A stretch of DNA of 39,699 nt from NCBI GenBank assembly GCA_024401515.1, contig JAKSKY010000010.1, forward strand, positions 1 to 39,699, read 5' to 3'. The notes below the pieces were generated by a model that saw nothing but the letters and a program-made list of their open reading frames with translations, did no database searches and was not told the DNA's origin. Below are positions 10,174 to 19,578 of the stretch, one piece after another. The position numbers were made by a program, and so were the translations under genes. The stretch's first letter is position 1; each line of letters opens with the position of its first letter. This DNA is from Paludibacteraceae bacterium (GTDB lineage: Bacteria > Bacteroidota > Bacteroidia > Bacteroidales > Paludibacteraceae).

Positions 10174-11808
10174 ATGAATATAATAAAGAGGATATTTATT
10201 GGATTTCTTTTATTAGGAAACTTTTTGAATGCGGGCGCCAACACGTCATTGACGTATGGAGACATGCAAAAAGTACAAACCGCCATGTACGCTATTTCCA
10301 AATACTACGTGGATACGGTTAACACTGACCAAATGATCGACAATGCCATCAATGGTATTTTAGAGAACTTGGATCCCCATTCAAAATACATCCCTAAGCA
10401 GGAAGTTCAAAGAATGAACGAACCGCTTGACGGTAAGTTTGAGGGCATCGGTGTCGTTTTCCAAATGATGAAGGATACCCTACTTGTCATTCAAACCATC
10501 TCAGGTGGACCATCAGAGAAGGTGGGAATCCGTGCCGGCGATAGAATCGTATATGTGAACGACTCTACCATAGCGGGCGTCAAGATGCAGAATACGGACA
10601 TTATGAAAAGGCTAAGAGGTCCGAAAGGAACCTCTGTCAATGTCAAGATTCTTCGTCGAGGCGTAAAGGAGATGATCGACTTCAAAATCATCCGTGACGT
10701 AATTCCTATTTACAGCCTTGACGCCGCCTATATGGTGGATAATACCATCGGCTATATTAAGGTGAATAAGTTCAGCGAAACAACCATGGAGGAGTTCACC
10801 CAAGCGCTCAACAAATTGCAATCAAAAGGTATGAAATCCTTAATCATCGATTTGCAAGACAATGGCGGCGGATATCTGACCACGGCGGTAAAATTGGCTA
10901 GTTGCGTCCTTCCATCCGACAAATTGGTCGTCTATAGCGAAGGTGTAGCCCAATCCCGTGAGGTATTCAACACAATAGGCAACCCGCTTTTCGAAAAGGG
11001 AAATGTTGTTGTTCTTGTCAACGAGAGCTCCGCTTCCGCAAGTGAGATTCTTTCCGGTTGTATCCAAGACTGGGACAGAGGATTAGTCGTAGGACGTAGA
11101 ACCTTCGGTAAAGGTTTGGTACAAAAACCAGTACCATTGCCAGACGGTTCCATCATCCGTTTGACAACCGCTCAATACTACATTCCTTCCGGCCGTTGCG
11201 TACAACGTCCTTACAAAGATAATTTGAAGGACTACGATAAAGATTTGATCGAACGCTACAACCGCGGAGAATTAATGCATGAAGATAGCATTTCATTCCC
11301 TGATTCATTGAGATATTACACCATCAACAAGAGAAGACCAGTCTACGGTGGTGGTGGTATCATGCCGGATATTTTTGTTCCTCTTGACACAACGATCTAT
11401 ACGAAGTATCATAGGAATCTTGCGGCTAAAAATGTATTGAACGACTTCGTCCTCAACTACATGGAGAAGAACCGCGCTAAATTGGAGACTCAATATCAAG
11501 TCAAAAACGACAAGAAAAAAGAGTTAGGATTTGAGGATTACCTAAAAAACTTCAATATCACTGACGCTGATTTGAAAGCGATCAAAGAGGCCGGCGATAA
11601 GGAAAAGGTGGAGTTCAACGAGGATCAATACAAGCAATCCCAATCCATTATCAAAAAGCAAATCAAGGCAATGATCGCCAGGGATCTGTGGGATACCAGC
11701 GAGTATTACCAAATCATGAACGAGGAGAACCCAATCTTCAAAAAGGGTGTCGAGGCGCTTCAAGACAAAGAATTATACAAAAAGGGCATGGCACCTAAGA
11801 AAAAGTAA
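10174..11808 (+). CDS. S41 family C-terminal processing peptidase with PDZ domain
   Basis: A periplasmic or membrane-anchored serine protease of the CtpA/Prc type, which degrades or trims proteins from the C-terminus. The ATG at 10174 is chosen because it gives a clean signal peptide (MNIIKRIFIGFLLLGNFLNAGA); the frame is open further upstream but would run into asnA. After an N-terminal helical part comes a PDZ domain (about residues 75-160, with GPSEKVGIRAGDRI). The peptidase core follows: catalytic Ser288 within NESSASASEI and Lys313 in FGKGLVQ, spaced as in Prc. A C-terminal helical region of about 130 residues follows. The length is 544 residues. It sits 19 bp behind asnA and ends with a terminator. 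Confidence 0.93.
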   Translation: MNIIKRIFIGFLLLGNFLNAGANTSLTYGDMQKVQTAMYAISKYYVDTVNTDQMIDNAINGILENLDPHSKYIPKQEVQRMNEPLDGKFEGIGVVFQMMKDTLLVIQTISGGPSEKVGIRAGDRIVYVNDSTIAGVKMQNTDIMKRLRGPKGTSVNVKILRRGVKEMIDFKIIRDVIPIYSLDAAYMVDNTIGYIKVNKFSETTMEEFTQALNKLQSKGMKSLIIDLQDNGGGYLTTAVKLASCVLPSDKLVVYSEGVAQSREVFNTIGNPLFEKGNVVVLVNESSASASEILSGCIQDWDRGLVVGRRTFGKGLVQKPVPLPDGSIIRLTTAQYYIPSGRCVQRPYKDNLKDYDKDLIERYNRGELMHEDSISFPDSLRYYTINKRRPVYGGGGIMPDIFVPLDTTIYTKYHRNLAAKNVLNDFVLNYMEKNRAKLETQYQVKNDKKKELGFEDYLKNFNITDADLKAIKEAGDKEKVEFNEDQYKQSQSIIKKQIKAMIARDLWDTSEYYQIMNEENPIFKKGVEALQDKELYKKGMAPKKK

Positions 11809-11831
11809 GGTGTCCCCTATTCGTTAATACC

Positions 11832-11861
11832 AAAGGGGGAAGTTTTCTAACTTTCCCCTTT
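11832..11861 (+). terminator. Terminator after the asnA-protease unit
   Basis: The stem pairs 11832-11842 with 11851-11861 (one G-T wobble) around an 8-nt loop, followed by a T-run. It lies 24 bp after the protease stop codon. Confidence 0.85.
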
Positions 11862-11918
11862 TTTATCTATCGCATTCCAATTTTATTAACCCTAATATTA
11901 ACTTAAAAACAAATTTTT

Positions 11919-13907
11919 ATGGGAAATTGTGAAGTAATCAGATGGAAGCGATTCAGCCACAATTCTTACTCCGTATTTTGTTCGATGCACAAAGTCGTCA
12001 ACATCGGAGTTTTGAGTGCGGCCATTATCGCAAACGTGGATGTGAAAGCTAGTGAAATCCACGAAGTTCAAAATCAACCGCAAATCTACGAGTCGCTCGA
12101 AGATGTGGAAGTGACGGCGGAGAAATTGCAGAATCTGCCGGGAGAAACCACTCTCATGACGCAAAAGGAGATCACCACCGCGGCCCAGCAATCGGTCAAC
12201 GACGTTCTCAAACAAATTCCTGACATCGACGTTCGCCAACGTGGTGGTTATGGTGTTCAGACAGACATCTCCATCAAAGGCGCACCTTCAGAACAAACCG
12301 TTCTTTCCATTAACGGTATTAACATCACCTCCCCTCATACGGGGCATCTATCTGCAGATTTTCCTTTTACAACAGATGCGATCACACAGATCAAACTTTC
12401 AGAGGGCAAAGGTTCTCAAGAGACTTTAAACCTACTCATTGAACCAGACACCGTCACTCAATTCACCACCACAGCCATCGCAGGTTGGTACGGACTTGTA
12501 ACCAGCGAAAATACGCTGAACATCAGCAACAAGAAAAATACCGCACACCTATTGAACGGAGCCATCTCCAGATCGGACGGAGCCGTACAAAACAGCGATT
12601 TCGGGCAGGGTAAATTCTTCTATTTAGGTCAATATTTCAACGACCAAATCAATACGGAATGGCAATTGGGCTACAGCAGAAAAAGCTTTGGCGCCAACAC
12701 TTTCTACTCGGCAGCTTACGACAACCAATGGGAAAGGACCAACCGTATACTCACCTCCGCTAAAATAGAGTTGTTAAAGCCCCTCAATTTCGAAGCGAAA
12801 TTCAGTTGGGGCAGGGATTACGACCATTTTCAGCTCGTCAGAGGCGAGAATTTTGGAGAGAACTTCCACCGGACAGATATGCTTTCTGTCTCCCCTAAAA
12901 TAAAGAGAGCATGGAAATTGGGAGAGACCTTTCTGATGGCGAACTACCGCCACGAATCCATCCTTTCCACCAACCTAGGCGTTCCTATGGAGAACGATTC
13001 CGTAGCTATTTTGGGCGTCGATAATTACTATCGCAAGAGCAAAGAGAGAGATCTATTGGACATCCTCCTCGACCATCAATTCACTGTTAAAATTTGGACG
13101 ATGAACTTTGGTCTCCGCTATGCGCAAGTCTTCGACACGGAGAATCAACACAGATTCCTCCCCTACGCCAACATGCAATTCGACTTCAAGCATAACATCA
13201 CGCTCCATGCTTCATGGAACAATGCGCAACGTGTACCAACCTTCACGGAGCTCTTCTATAAGAGCCCTACCAACCAAGGCAATACAGACTTGAAGCCTGA
13301 ACTCACCTCCACCACTCAAATTCGTTTGTCCCACAAACGAAGAGGTCTATACAACGAAATAAACAGTTATTACATGCGTGGCAAGGATATGATCGATTGG
13401 GTCATGTTCAATGCGGAGGATGTCTACCACTCGGCGAATTTCCAACTAGACAACATAGGCGTTGGCTACAGGGGAGAGATCGACTTTGCGGGATTCAATC
13501 CCAAAGCGCGCGTGAAACTAGGGTTGGGCTATCAATTCATTCACCAAAACAGACATGATGACATTGTGGTGTTCAAGTCTCTCTACGCCTTGGAATATTT
13601 GAAACATAAATTCAATGGTCACTTAACAGTGGAACCCGTCAAGAATCTCGTATTTACGTTCGATTATAGATTGGTCAACAGAAATGGCAACTACATCGTC
13701 TACAAGGAGAAGAAGAATACAGGAGAGACACTTCCCTACCCGACCTATGGAGTGGCGGATTTCAAAGCCACCTACCAATACAAACTGTTCCAATTCTTCG
13801 CGACCGTCAACAATCTATTCAACAAGAAATACTTTGATTTCGGCAGTGTGGAGCAACCAGGTATTACAGGTTTGATTGGTGTGACATTCAAAACACCAGG
13901 TAAATAA
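11919..13907 (+). CDS. TonB-dependent outer-membrane receptor (BtuB-like form)
   Basis: An outer-membrane beta-barrel transporter with an N-terminal plug, powered by TonB. The leader contains RWKRFSHNSYSVFCSMHKVVNIGVLS, a Bacteroidota-type long signal region, ending near VDVKAS. The plug (about residues 50-150) shows VNDVLKQIPDIDVRQRGGYGVQTDISIKGAPS and the following SINGINI. Barrel strands end in a typical NLFNKKYFDFGS region and a C-terminal GLIGVTFKTPGK. No carboxypeptidase-like domain precedes the plug and no SusD partner follows, so it is not a SusC protein. The usual NAFSGAINIIT-like motif after the plug is not recognisable. The leader resembles Bacteroidota cobalamin receptors, but the substrate is uncertain and no riboswitch was seen. 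Confidence 0.85.
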   Translation: MGNCEVIRWKRFSHNSYSVFCSMHKVVNIGVLSAAIIANVDVKASEIHEVQNQPQIYESLEDVEVTAEKLQNLPGETTLMTQKEITTAAQQSVNDVLKQIPDIDVRQRGGYGVQTDISIKGAPSEQTVLSINGINITSPHTGHLSADFPFTTDAITQIKLSEGKGSQETLNLLIEPDTVTQFTTTAIAGWYGLVTSENTLNISNKKNTAHLLNGAISRSDGAVQNSDFGQGKFFYLGQYFNDQINTEWQLGYSRKSFGANTFYSAAYDNQWERTNRILTSAKIELLKPLNFEAKFSWGRDYDHFQLVRGENFGENFHRTDMLSVSPKIKRAWKLGETFLMANYRHESILSTNLGVPMENDSVAILGVDNYYRKSKERDLLDILLDHQFTVKIWTMNFGLRYAQVFDTENQHRFLPYANMQFDFKHNITLHASWNNAQRVPTFTELFYKSPTNQGNTDLKPELTSTTQIRLSHKRRGLYNEINSYYMRGKDMIDWVMFNAEDVYHSANFQLDNIGVGYRGEIDFAGFNPKARVKLGLGYQFIHQNRHDDIVVFKSLYALEYLKHKFNGHLTVEPVKNLVFTFDYRLVNRNGNYIVYKEKKNTGETLPYPTYGVADFKATYQYKLFQFFATVNNLFNKKYFDFGSVEQPGITGLIGVTFKTPGK

Positions 13908-13927
13908 AACGACCCCTATCCAACAAA

Positions 13928-13961
13928 AAAGGTTGCAGTAGCGTTAGCTATTGCAACCTTT
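13928..13961. terminator. Bidirectional terminator between convergent genes
   Basis: A perfect 10-bp stem (13928-13937 with 13952-13961) encloses a 14-nt loop. It has an A-run before and a T-rich stretch after. It lies 20 bp past the receptor stop and 26 bp past the stop of the convergent lipoprotein gene. Confidence 0.85.
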
Positions 13962-13987
13962 ACTTTTCTATAGTATGATCCAACTAA

Positions 13988-15721
13988 CTATTTGGTCGGA
14001 TCCATGATGATGTCGGCACTCTTCTTGTTACCGCTGGTCAAGGTATTCCAAATAACAATCTTACCATCATCACTAAGTTCCATCTTCTTAATGTCAATCA
14101 CACTATTATTTTGGAACTGATGACTGATGCTACCAAAGTTACTGCCATTATCACGGATAACGAAACGTCCCGTACTACCGTTCACCGCTGATGCCACCGT
14201 TTTAGCCTGACAATGGCTGAAATCATTATTGCTTGAATTGATCACGCCACCATTACCATCATTGTAGATTCGGAAGATGGTTGGCTCATATTGAACATTG
14301 GTTTGGTTGATTTCGATGTTATCCACCACCACATTGTTGGAGAAGTTGAAATTAGTTCCTCTGTTATTGGATTCACGCACATAAACGATGGCGGAACCTG
14401 CAGTCGCTTCAGCTTGGTAATGCTCACAACGGGCACCTCTCGCAAATGTATTATTGGATATATTCACACAGTTGATACAAGGATTTTGGCGATCCACAGA
14501 GGCCACCATATTCTCCGTATCATCATTGTAAACCATGATGCAACTATGGGTAGCCGCATCGAAGATACAATCTTGCAAGTTGGTGATGATATCCGCTTCA
14601 TCCAACATGAAATGGATAAAATTGAACTCAAAACGGCAACCGATGAACTGAGTCATACCTGTACCCTTCAAGACAACACCCGCACCGATTTTTCTAATAC
14701 CGTTCGGATTATCGTCCGTCAACTTGTGGGCTGCGCAATCATAGTTCAACATATTGGAATTAAAGTGGCAATCTATGCAGATAAAATCAGAAGTATAACA
14801 ACAATACATACCGAAACGGTTAGAACTGAAATAGGAACTTCTGATTGTCTCTATATAACCACCGACCGTATGAAGACCGTAGGTGAATCCCACGATGGCG
14901 CAATCGTACATCGCCGTGATGGATCCCGCACCCGGAACAATGGAGATACCCATAGTATTAATATTTTCCTTATCATGGGTATTGGTTCCCGTGTACAAAT
15001 CCTTATCGCCCAAAATGGTCATTCCGAAAAGGTTCAAACTTCCTCCTTTCGAGAACTTTATAGCGGTGATGCGGGAACTAGTCTTCACACCATATTCGGC
15101 CGTTTTCACCTGCGTTCCGTAAACGCTCTCAGTCCAATCCGCACCTCTGAGTGTGGTACGATGGTTAATCACCAATGTTTGGTTGATCGGATAGATCGCA
15201 TCGAAAACAATCGTCTCCGGAATGATTTTTATTACCTCGTTAATGATCGGAGCGTTGTCTTTATTCGATACAGAAACGCCAAACCAGAGGATAAGCACCT
15301 CCTTATTGGTCACACTACCAGCGAAAGAACAATTATTGAAGAATGAATAATTGGCGATTTTACTGATATATGTGCTATCGAACGTCACTGTACCATTGGA
15401 AATGGATCCTCCGTTGAAATACAAAATCGAATGGGCCGGGATGGTCAATTTGCCACCATTCAAATTAAAATCGTTCCTAATTTCGTATATCGTCTTCTCA
15501 CTAGTCATCTGGCTAGACAAAGAGTATTTTGAATTGAGGGTAACATGGGTATAGGTCGCCTGATCCGTAGGAGGATTTTCCGCCAAGGCTAAACTGGAAC
15601 CCGCACGGACTTGAGATGTCGACTCTTCTTTCTCCTCAATAGCGGGAAGATCTTGGCTGCACCCTAAAAAGTAAAGCAGAACGAAGATCGGCAAAATATA
15701 GACGGGAAATATCTTTCTCAT
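13988..15721 (-). CDS. Lipoprotein with predicted right-handed parallel beta-helix
   Basis: The 577-residue product starts with a lipoprotein signal peptide, MRKIFPVYILPIFVLLYFLG followed by Cys21, and then an acidic stretch (IEEKEE). The body, from about residue 85, is built of short strands rich in Asn, Gly, Ser and Thr with recurring patterns such as HSILYFNGGSISNGTVTF, NISNNTFARG, FNFSNNVVVDNI and FRIYNDGNGGVINSSNND. This is the look of a pectate-lyase-like beta-helix, and it suggests binding to or cleavage of polysaccharide. No catalytic motif is recognisable, so an enzymatic role is open. It has its own promoter candidate (TATCTTTG) and convergent termination with the receptor gene. Confidence 0.8.
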   Translation of the reverse strand: MRKIFPVYILPIFVLLYFLGCSQDLPAIEEKEESTSQVRAGSSLALAENPPTDQATYTHVTLNSKYSLSSQMTSEKTIYEIRNDFNLNGGKLTIPAHSILYFNGGSISNGTVTFDSTYISKIANYSFFNNCSFAGSVTNKEVLILWFGVSVSNKDNAPIINEVIKIIPETIVFDAIYPINQTLVINHRTTLRGADWTESVYGTQVKTAEYGVKTSSRITAIKFSKGGSLNLFGMTILGDKDLYTGTNTHDKENINTMGISIVPGAGSITAMYDCAIVGFTYGLHTVGGYIETIRSSYFSSNRFGMYCCYTSDFICIDCHFNSNMLNYDCAAHKLTDDNPNGIRKIGAGVVLKGTGMTQFIGCRFEFNFIHFMLDEADIITNLQDCIFDAATHSCIMVYNDDTENMVASVDRQNPCINCVNISNNTFARGARCEHYQAEATAGSAIVYVRESNNRGTNFNFSNNVVVDNIEINQTNVQYEPTIFRIYNDGNGGVINSSNNDFSHCQAKTVASAVNGSTGRFVIRDNGSNFGSISHQFQNNSVIDIKKMELSDDGKIVIWNTLTSGNKKSADIIMDPTK

Positions 15722-15816
15722 TATTTTATAAAAACTAATACTTACACAATTAACATGAAACGTCAGGAAATCCCCAATGATTATCTACCCTATTCCTTTT
15801 TCATCCATTTCAAGCG

Positions 15817-15824
15817 CAAAGATA
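15817..15824 (-). promoter_or_regulatory. Probable -7 box for the beta-helix lipoprotein gene
   Basis: The minus strand reads TATCTTTG, a full TAnnTTTG match, 95 bp upstream of the ATG at 15721 and 70 bp after the stop of the upstream helicase gene. A -33 box is not clear. Confidence 0.55.
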
Positions 15825-15893
15825 CACAACAATCTGGAATATAGTATACATAATTCAATTAAACTGCATTATTTCAACATCAAACACGCTTCG

Positions 15894-17906
15894 TCACTCA
15901 AAATCGAAATCATTTGTCACATCTGTGCCTATGGCCGCTCCCGAATAATCCATCGTAGGATTGAGACGAGCCGTACGAGTCACCTCCTTTTCAATCAGTT
16001 CATCCGGAAGATTGTTGAAGAAATAACGCCCCTCGGCGGGATCCTCGGAATGTTCATCCACATGAATGGAATGGACGTTTCGATAAATGTATAGTTCATC
16101 CTGGGCACGGGTCAATGCGACATATAGACAACGACGCTCCTCCTCCACAGCATCCTCACCCGTTTCAATGGCACGAGGCGTCGGGAAAGATGCGGGTGAT
16201 GCCTTCAAAAGATAACATAGTTTCGCTTCCAAGCCCTTCGCGGAATGTATGGTCGTAAGAATACAAGCATCCTCAGGTCCATTTTCACCCTGCTTCACCG
16301 TTGTTTCCAACTTAGGATCCAATACATACTCGCTTACAAACTCCTGGATGCCCGCCGTGCCAATGGCCACCTCCTGCAAAACATCAAAGTCTTGTCTGCG
16401 CCACTTCCACTCCTCTTTGTAAAGCTCCTTCAAGCGCTCTTCCATGGTCTCCAGGGTCTTGGCGATCGCCTTGGCCGGAGAAAACTGCATATCACTGATA
16501 TTGCGAAGCGTCTGGGTAATCTCCGCCTGCAATCCATTGCCCGCCAACTTATCCAAACATTTGTCCAAGGTCTCCTCTTCAATCACATCATTGATGATTT
16601 TTGAAGCGGTCACCTCTCCGATACCTCGCCACAACAGCAGATAACGCATCCAAGCCAACTCATCCTTGTAATTGGCCACAATACGCATCGGAGAGACCAC
16701 GTCACGCACATGCTTGGACTGCATCAAACCGACACCACCGAATATGATGTAGGGTATTTTCTTGGAAATACATTGAGACTCCACGGAACGAAGACCATAC
16801 AACGAACGGGAAAGTACCATATTATCCTCATACTTAACCCCTTTGTCCACAATACTTCTACGAATCTTCTCCGTCGTATCATAAGCCTCATCCCACTCAT
16901 TCTCACAAGTGACCACGACTGGCCTTTTGCCTACCCCTCTTGCGGAGGATAATTCTTTGTCATAATTCAACGGAGATTTGGCCAATACCCAGTTGGAGAG
17001 ATCCAAAATCTCTTGCGTGGAGCGATAATTGATAGTCAGCTTCATTACTTCGGACTGAGGCACCACCTGCGCAAAATTGTGCATAGTCTTAAAATCAGCG
17101 CCTCGGAACGCATAGATGCTCTGCGCATCATCACCGACACAGAACAAATGACACTTTTCATAGAAGGAACTCAACAATTCATATTGCAGGGGATTGGTAT
17201 CCTGCATCTCGTCCACTAAGATATGGTCATAGCGGGAGGATATGAACAGACGGGCCTCCTCGTTCTTTTTCAACCCCTTGGAGACCACATTGAGGATATC
17301 ATCATAGTCCATGTACTTATGCACCGTCTTGTAAGCAATATATCGCTTGATGATATCCGCATAGACTGGTTTGTTCAGTTCTATGCTTTTGGTGACATTC
17401 ACATCATCCTTCGCGGCATTATCATAGAGCTTCATACGCATGGCGTCCGAAAGGCTGCAACAAGCGTTGACCGCATAAGAATAGATATCCAATACGGATG
17501 AGGGTTTCACGACATGTTTTTCTTTGTCCTTCATGCCCTTGCCACAGAGCAACTTCATACAACTCTCCCGATCCTCCTCATCCAGCAGCGTATATTCATG
17601 GTGCATAAAGACCTTCGGATTATTCATAATGATATCCATGCACCATGAGTGGAAAGTCTGGCCACGCAAACCATCCACCGAAATGCCACCAATCTCCGAT
17701 TTGATTCGCTCCACGATCTCACGGGCCGATTTGCGGGTGAAACTAAGGATCAATATGCGATGGGCAGGCACACCATGCTGAATCAGGTGTTTCGCACGTG
17801 CGATGATGGTACGAGTCTTACCCGTACCCGCGCCCGCAACTACCAAGAGATGTTTTCCGTCGTATTCCACAGCTCTGCGCTGCTGTTCGTTCAATTCTTC
17901 CATCAT
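15894..17906 (-). CDS. UvrD/PcrA-family superfamily 1 DNA helicase
   Basis: An ATP-driven 3'-to-5' DNA helicase by family. Motifs appear in order. The Q-motif region is LNEQQRRAVEYDGKHLL; motif I is VVAGAGTGKTRTI (about residues 22-34); Ia is LSFTRKSAREI; II is LVDEMQDTNPLQYELL; III is CVGDDAQSIYAFRGAD; IV is LTINYRSTQEIL; V is CILTTIHSAKGLEAKLCYL; VI is EERRCLYVALTRAQDELYIYR. The 670 residues are a little shorter than UvrD/PcrA (about 720), lacking the C-terminal RNA-polymerase-binding tail. It follows the dprA-like gene by 58 bp, with TAAATTTG at 17949-17942 as a possible internal promoter. A general repair role or a role in DNA uptake would both fit. Confidence 0.94.
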   Translation of the reverse strand: MMEELNEQQRRAVEYDGKHLLVVAGAGTGKTRTIIARAKHLIQHGVPAHRILILSFTRKSAREIVERIKSEIGGISVDGLRGQTFHSWCMDIIMNNPKVFMHHEYTLLDEEDRESCMKLLCGKGMKDKEKHVVKPSSVLDIYSYAVNACCSLSDAMRMKLYDNAAKDDVNVTKSIELNKPVYADIIKRYIAYKTVHKYMDYDDILNVVSKGLKKNEEARLFISSRYDHILVDEMQDTNPLQYELLSSFYEKCHLFCVGDDAQSIYAFRGADFKTMHNFAQVVPQSEVMKLTINYRSTQEILDLSNWVLAKSPLNYDKELSSARGVGKRPVVVTCENEWDEAYDTTEKIRRSIVDKGVKYEDNMVLSRSLYGLRSVESQCISKKIPYIIFGGVGLMQSKHVRDVVSPMRIVANYKDELAWMRYLLLWRGIGEVTASKIINDVIEEETLDKCLDKLAGNGLQAEITQTLRNISDMQFSPAKAIAKTLETMEERLKELYKEEWKWRRQDFDVLQEVAIGTAGIQEFVSEYVLDPKLETTVKQGENGPEDACILTTIHSAKGLEAKLCYLLKASPASFPTPRAIETGEDAVEEERRCLYVALTRAQDELYIYRNVHSIHVDEHSEDPAEGRYFFNNLPDELIEKEVTRTARLNPTMDYSGAAIGTDVTNDFDFE

Positions 17907-17964
17907 AAAAACCTATAGGAGGATAAGTCCTTCCGTGAGGACAAATTTAGCAAATTATCACAGG

Positions 17965-18903
17965 CTAAAAAAGAGAGGTAGGCAAAGAACTTTGATGGAT
18001 AATCTGCTCCGCTACCCTATGCAAATCATCGGACTCTTTCAAATAACGGGCCCCTTTCGCCACCAGAGAAGCATTTCCCTTTGAAATATCTAAAGAACGA
18101 GTCTTCTCATCTTCAAAATAAATCGTAAACAAAGGTTTGCGGGCCGCCAATGTAGCGTTCGCCACATGCATGCTACCGCCATTCACATCCGTTTGGACCA
18201 CTACCGTCGCCAAAGAGAGTCCTGCCTGCAAACGATCTCGGGCAATGAATCCATATTTTGAACAACTTGCGCCAAAAGGGAACTCCGATAATAGCAATCC
18301 TCCTTGAGCTAACATCCGATCTGCCAAGGCACGATTTTCGGGTGGATAGACTTGATGGAGGCCATGCGCCATAAAGGCAATGGTTTTTCCACCCTCTCGC
18401 AAGGCGTTCTCGTGAGCTACCGCATCACAACCCGCCGCCAATCCCGAAACGACACAAAACCTTTCGCGAACAAACTCCCCGGCCACAAAACCAGCAATCT
18501 TCGCACCATCTGGTGAGGGATGGCGGGTACCGGCAATTGTCACACAAGGAGTATTCAACGCCGACACATCTCCCTTTGTATAAAGCAACAACGGCGGTGC
18601 CAACTCCCCCTTTTCACTTACGGTTTTCCGTAAAATTTCGGGGTAAGCGACATCGCCGTAGTAAAGGAAACCGATACCGTTCTCCTTTGAAATTTCGATT
18701 ACTCTCTCCGCATATTCCCTCGCCTCATCCAAATGTCGCTCCTCTACCGGAACATTTCGTCCATCGATTCGGAGCGTCCATCCACACTGATGAATTGTTT
18801 CCAAAAGATCTCCATCCGGCAAATCCAACAGATGATATAATTTTTTGCTGCCAACGCCCCAAAGAGAACTGAGGGCAATAATCTCCGCGAGATCTATATG
18901 CAT
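17965..18903 (-). CDS. DprA/Smf-like DNA-processing protein
   Basis: A Rossmann-fold protein of the DprA family; classic DprA loads RecA on incoming single-stranded DNA. Recognisable motifs are CVTIAGTRHPSPDGAKIA, VVSGLAAGCDAVAHENALREGGKTIAF, QVYPPENRALADRM, LLSEFPFG and RDRLQAGLSLATVVVQTDVNGGSMH. An N-terminal helical part (about residues 1-100) precedes the fold. At 312 residues it lacks the extra C-terminal winged-helix domain seen in many DprA proteins. The usual RRNRIIAGLS is replaced by FIARDRLQAGLS, which marks a divergent subgroup. It is co-oriented with the gene 11 bp upstream and the UvrD-type helicase 58 bp downstream. I therefore call it DprA-like and do not assume a competence function. 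Confidence 0.88.
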   Translation of the reverse strand: MHIDLAEIIALSSLWGVGSKKLYHLLDLPDGDLLETIHQCGWTLRIDGRNVPVEERHLDEAREYAERVIEISKENGIGFLYYGDVAYPEILRKTVSEKGELAPPLLLYTKGDVSALNTPCVTIAGTRHPSPDGAKIAGFVAGEFVRERFCVVSGLAAGCDAVAHENALREGGKTIAFMAHGLHQVYPPENRALADRMLAQGGLLLSEFPFGASCSKYGFIARDRLQAGLSLATVVVQTDVNGGSMHVANATLAARKPLFTIYFEDEKTRSLDISKGNASLVAKGARYLKESDDLHRVAEQIIHQSSLPTSLF

Positions 18904-18914
18904 CGAGCTATAAT

Positions 18915-19409
18915 TTATTGCTTTGGCTCCTCTGATTCAGAATTCGCCTCCTCAGCGGCAACCTCCTCCTCATCATCCTTTCCTCTGGCTTTTATGAAGA
19001 TGATGGCGCCAATGATCAAAATCCAAACCAATTTTCCGCCAATCTTATGCCAGAAAGGCATTGATGGGGTCTCTGGAAAATCATAAAGAGCGTGAAGAAC
19101 TTTTAATTCATCCTCATCCAAGTCAACGTAATTGATGGTATTCCTAGATTCTTTATATAATACATACTTCTCCTCGCCATAGTTGAATACCGGAATCCAC
19201 ATCAAAGAGAATTGGCTATGCATGATACCCAAATCAAGATGAACTATTTCTCCATCATCCCCTTCCAAGGCAAACAAATCATTGTCCTTAGGCAAATCCA
19301 ATACCTTTACAACATGATCACCTGTGCTGTAGAAAAGAATACCTTTCGCATTCGCACTGAAAGCCATCACAAATAGGGTGGCTAAAACTAAAAATAATTT
19401 TTTTGTCAT
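18915..19409 (-). CDS. Exported single-span membrane protein with acidic tail, unknown function
   Basis: I do not recognise this 164-residue protein. It has a clear signal peptide (MTKKLFLVLATLFVMAFSANA), a hydrophilic domain of about 95 residues, one transmembrane segment (GGKLVWILIIGAIIFIKARG, about residues 126-145), and a short tail very rich in Glu and Asp (KDDEEEVAAEEANSESEEPK). Predicted topology puts the middle domain in the periplasm and the acidic tail in the cytoplasm. It heads the operon with the dprA-like gene (11 bp gap) and the helicase, with a good promoter upstream. Confidence 0.75.
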   Translation of the reverse strand: MTKKLFLVLATLFVMAFSANAKGILFYSTGDHVVKVLDLPKDNDLFALEGDDGEIVHLDLGIMHSQFSLMWIPVFNYGEEKYVLYKESRNTINYVDLDEDELKVLHALYDFPETPSMPFWHKIGGKLVWILIIGAIIFIKARGKDDEEEVAAEEANSESEEPKQ

Positions 19410-19449
19410 TTGATTAAAAATTCATTAAAAACAACATTAATTAACGGGA

Positions 19450-19481
19450 CAAAGGTAGCGAAAAAAACGCAAGAATTCGAA
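19450..19481 (-). promoter_or_regulatory. Promoter of the exported protein-dprA-helicase operon
   Basis: The minus strand reads TACCTTTG (19457-19450), a full TAnnTTTG match. TTCG (19481-19478), one mismatch from TTTG, is exactly 20 bp upstream. The ATG at 19409 follows 40 bp after the -7 box. Confidence 0.65.
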
Positions 19482-19532
19482 GTTTTAATCTGTATTTAGT
19501 ATTTAGAACTATCCTCTAAGGGAGTATAAAAA

Positions 19533-19558
19533 AAGCCCTTATCATGTGATAAGGGCTT
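19533..19558 (-). terminator. Strong terminator ending the large minus-strand cluster
   Basis: A perfect 12-bp stem (19533-19544 with 19547-19558) has a 2-nt loop on paper, probably 4 nt in practice. On the minus strand it is followed by a T-run. It lies 20 bp after the DUF805 gene stop and is the first clear terminator downstream of everything from the right edge of the window. Confidence 0.88.
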
Positions 19559-19578
19559 ACTATCTAATAAAGCTTCAT

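Noticed and set aside
11862..11918. Cobalamin riboswitch before the TonB-dependent receptor
   Set aside because: Only 57 bp separate the preceding terminator and the ATG, too little for the riboswitch, and no B12-box-like sequence is seen.
14291..15346. Plus-strand ORF of 351 codons
   Set aside because: It lies wholly antisense to the beta-helix lipoprotein gene, whose signal peptide and repeat pattern are convincing. The antisense product resembles nothing.
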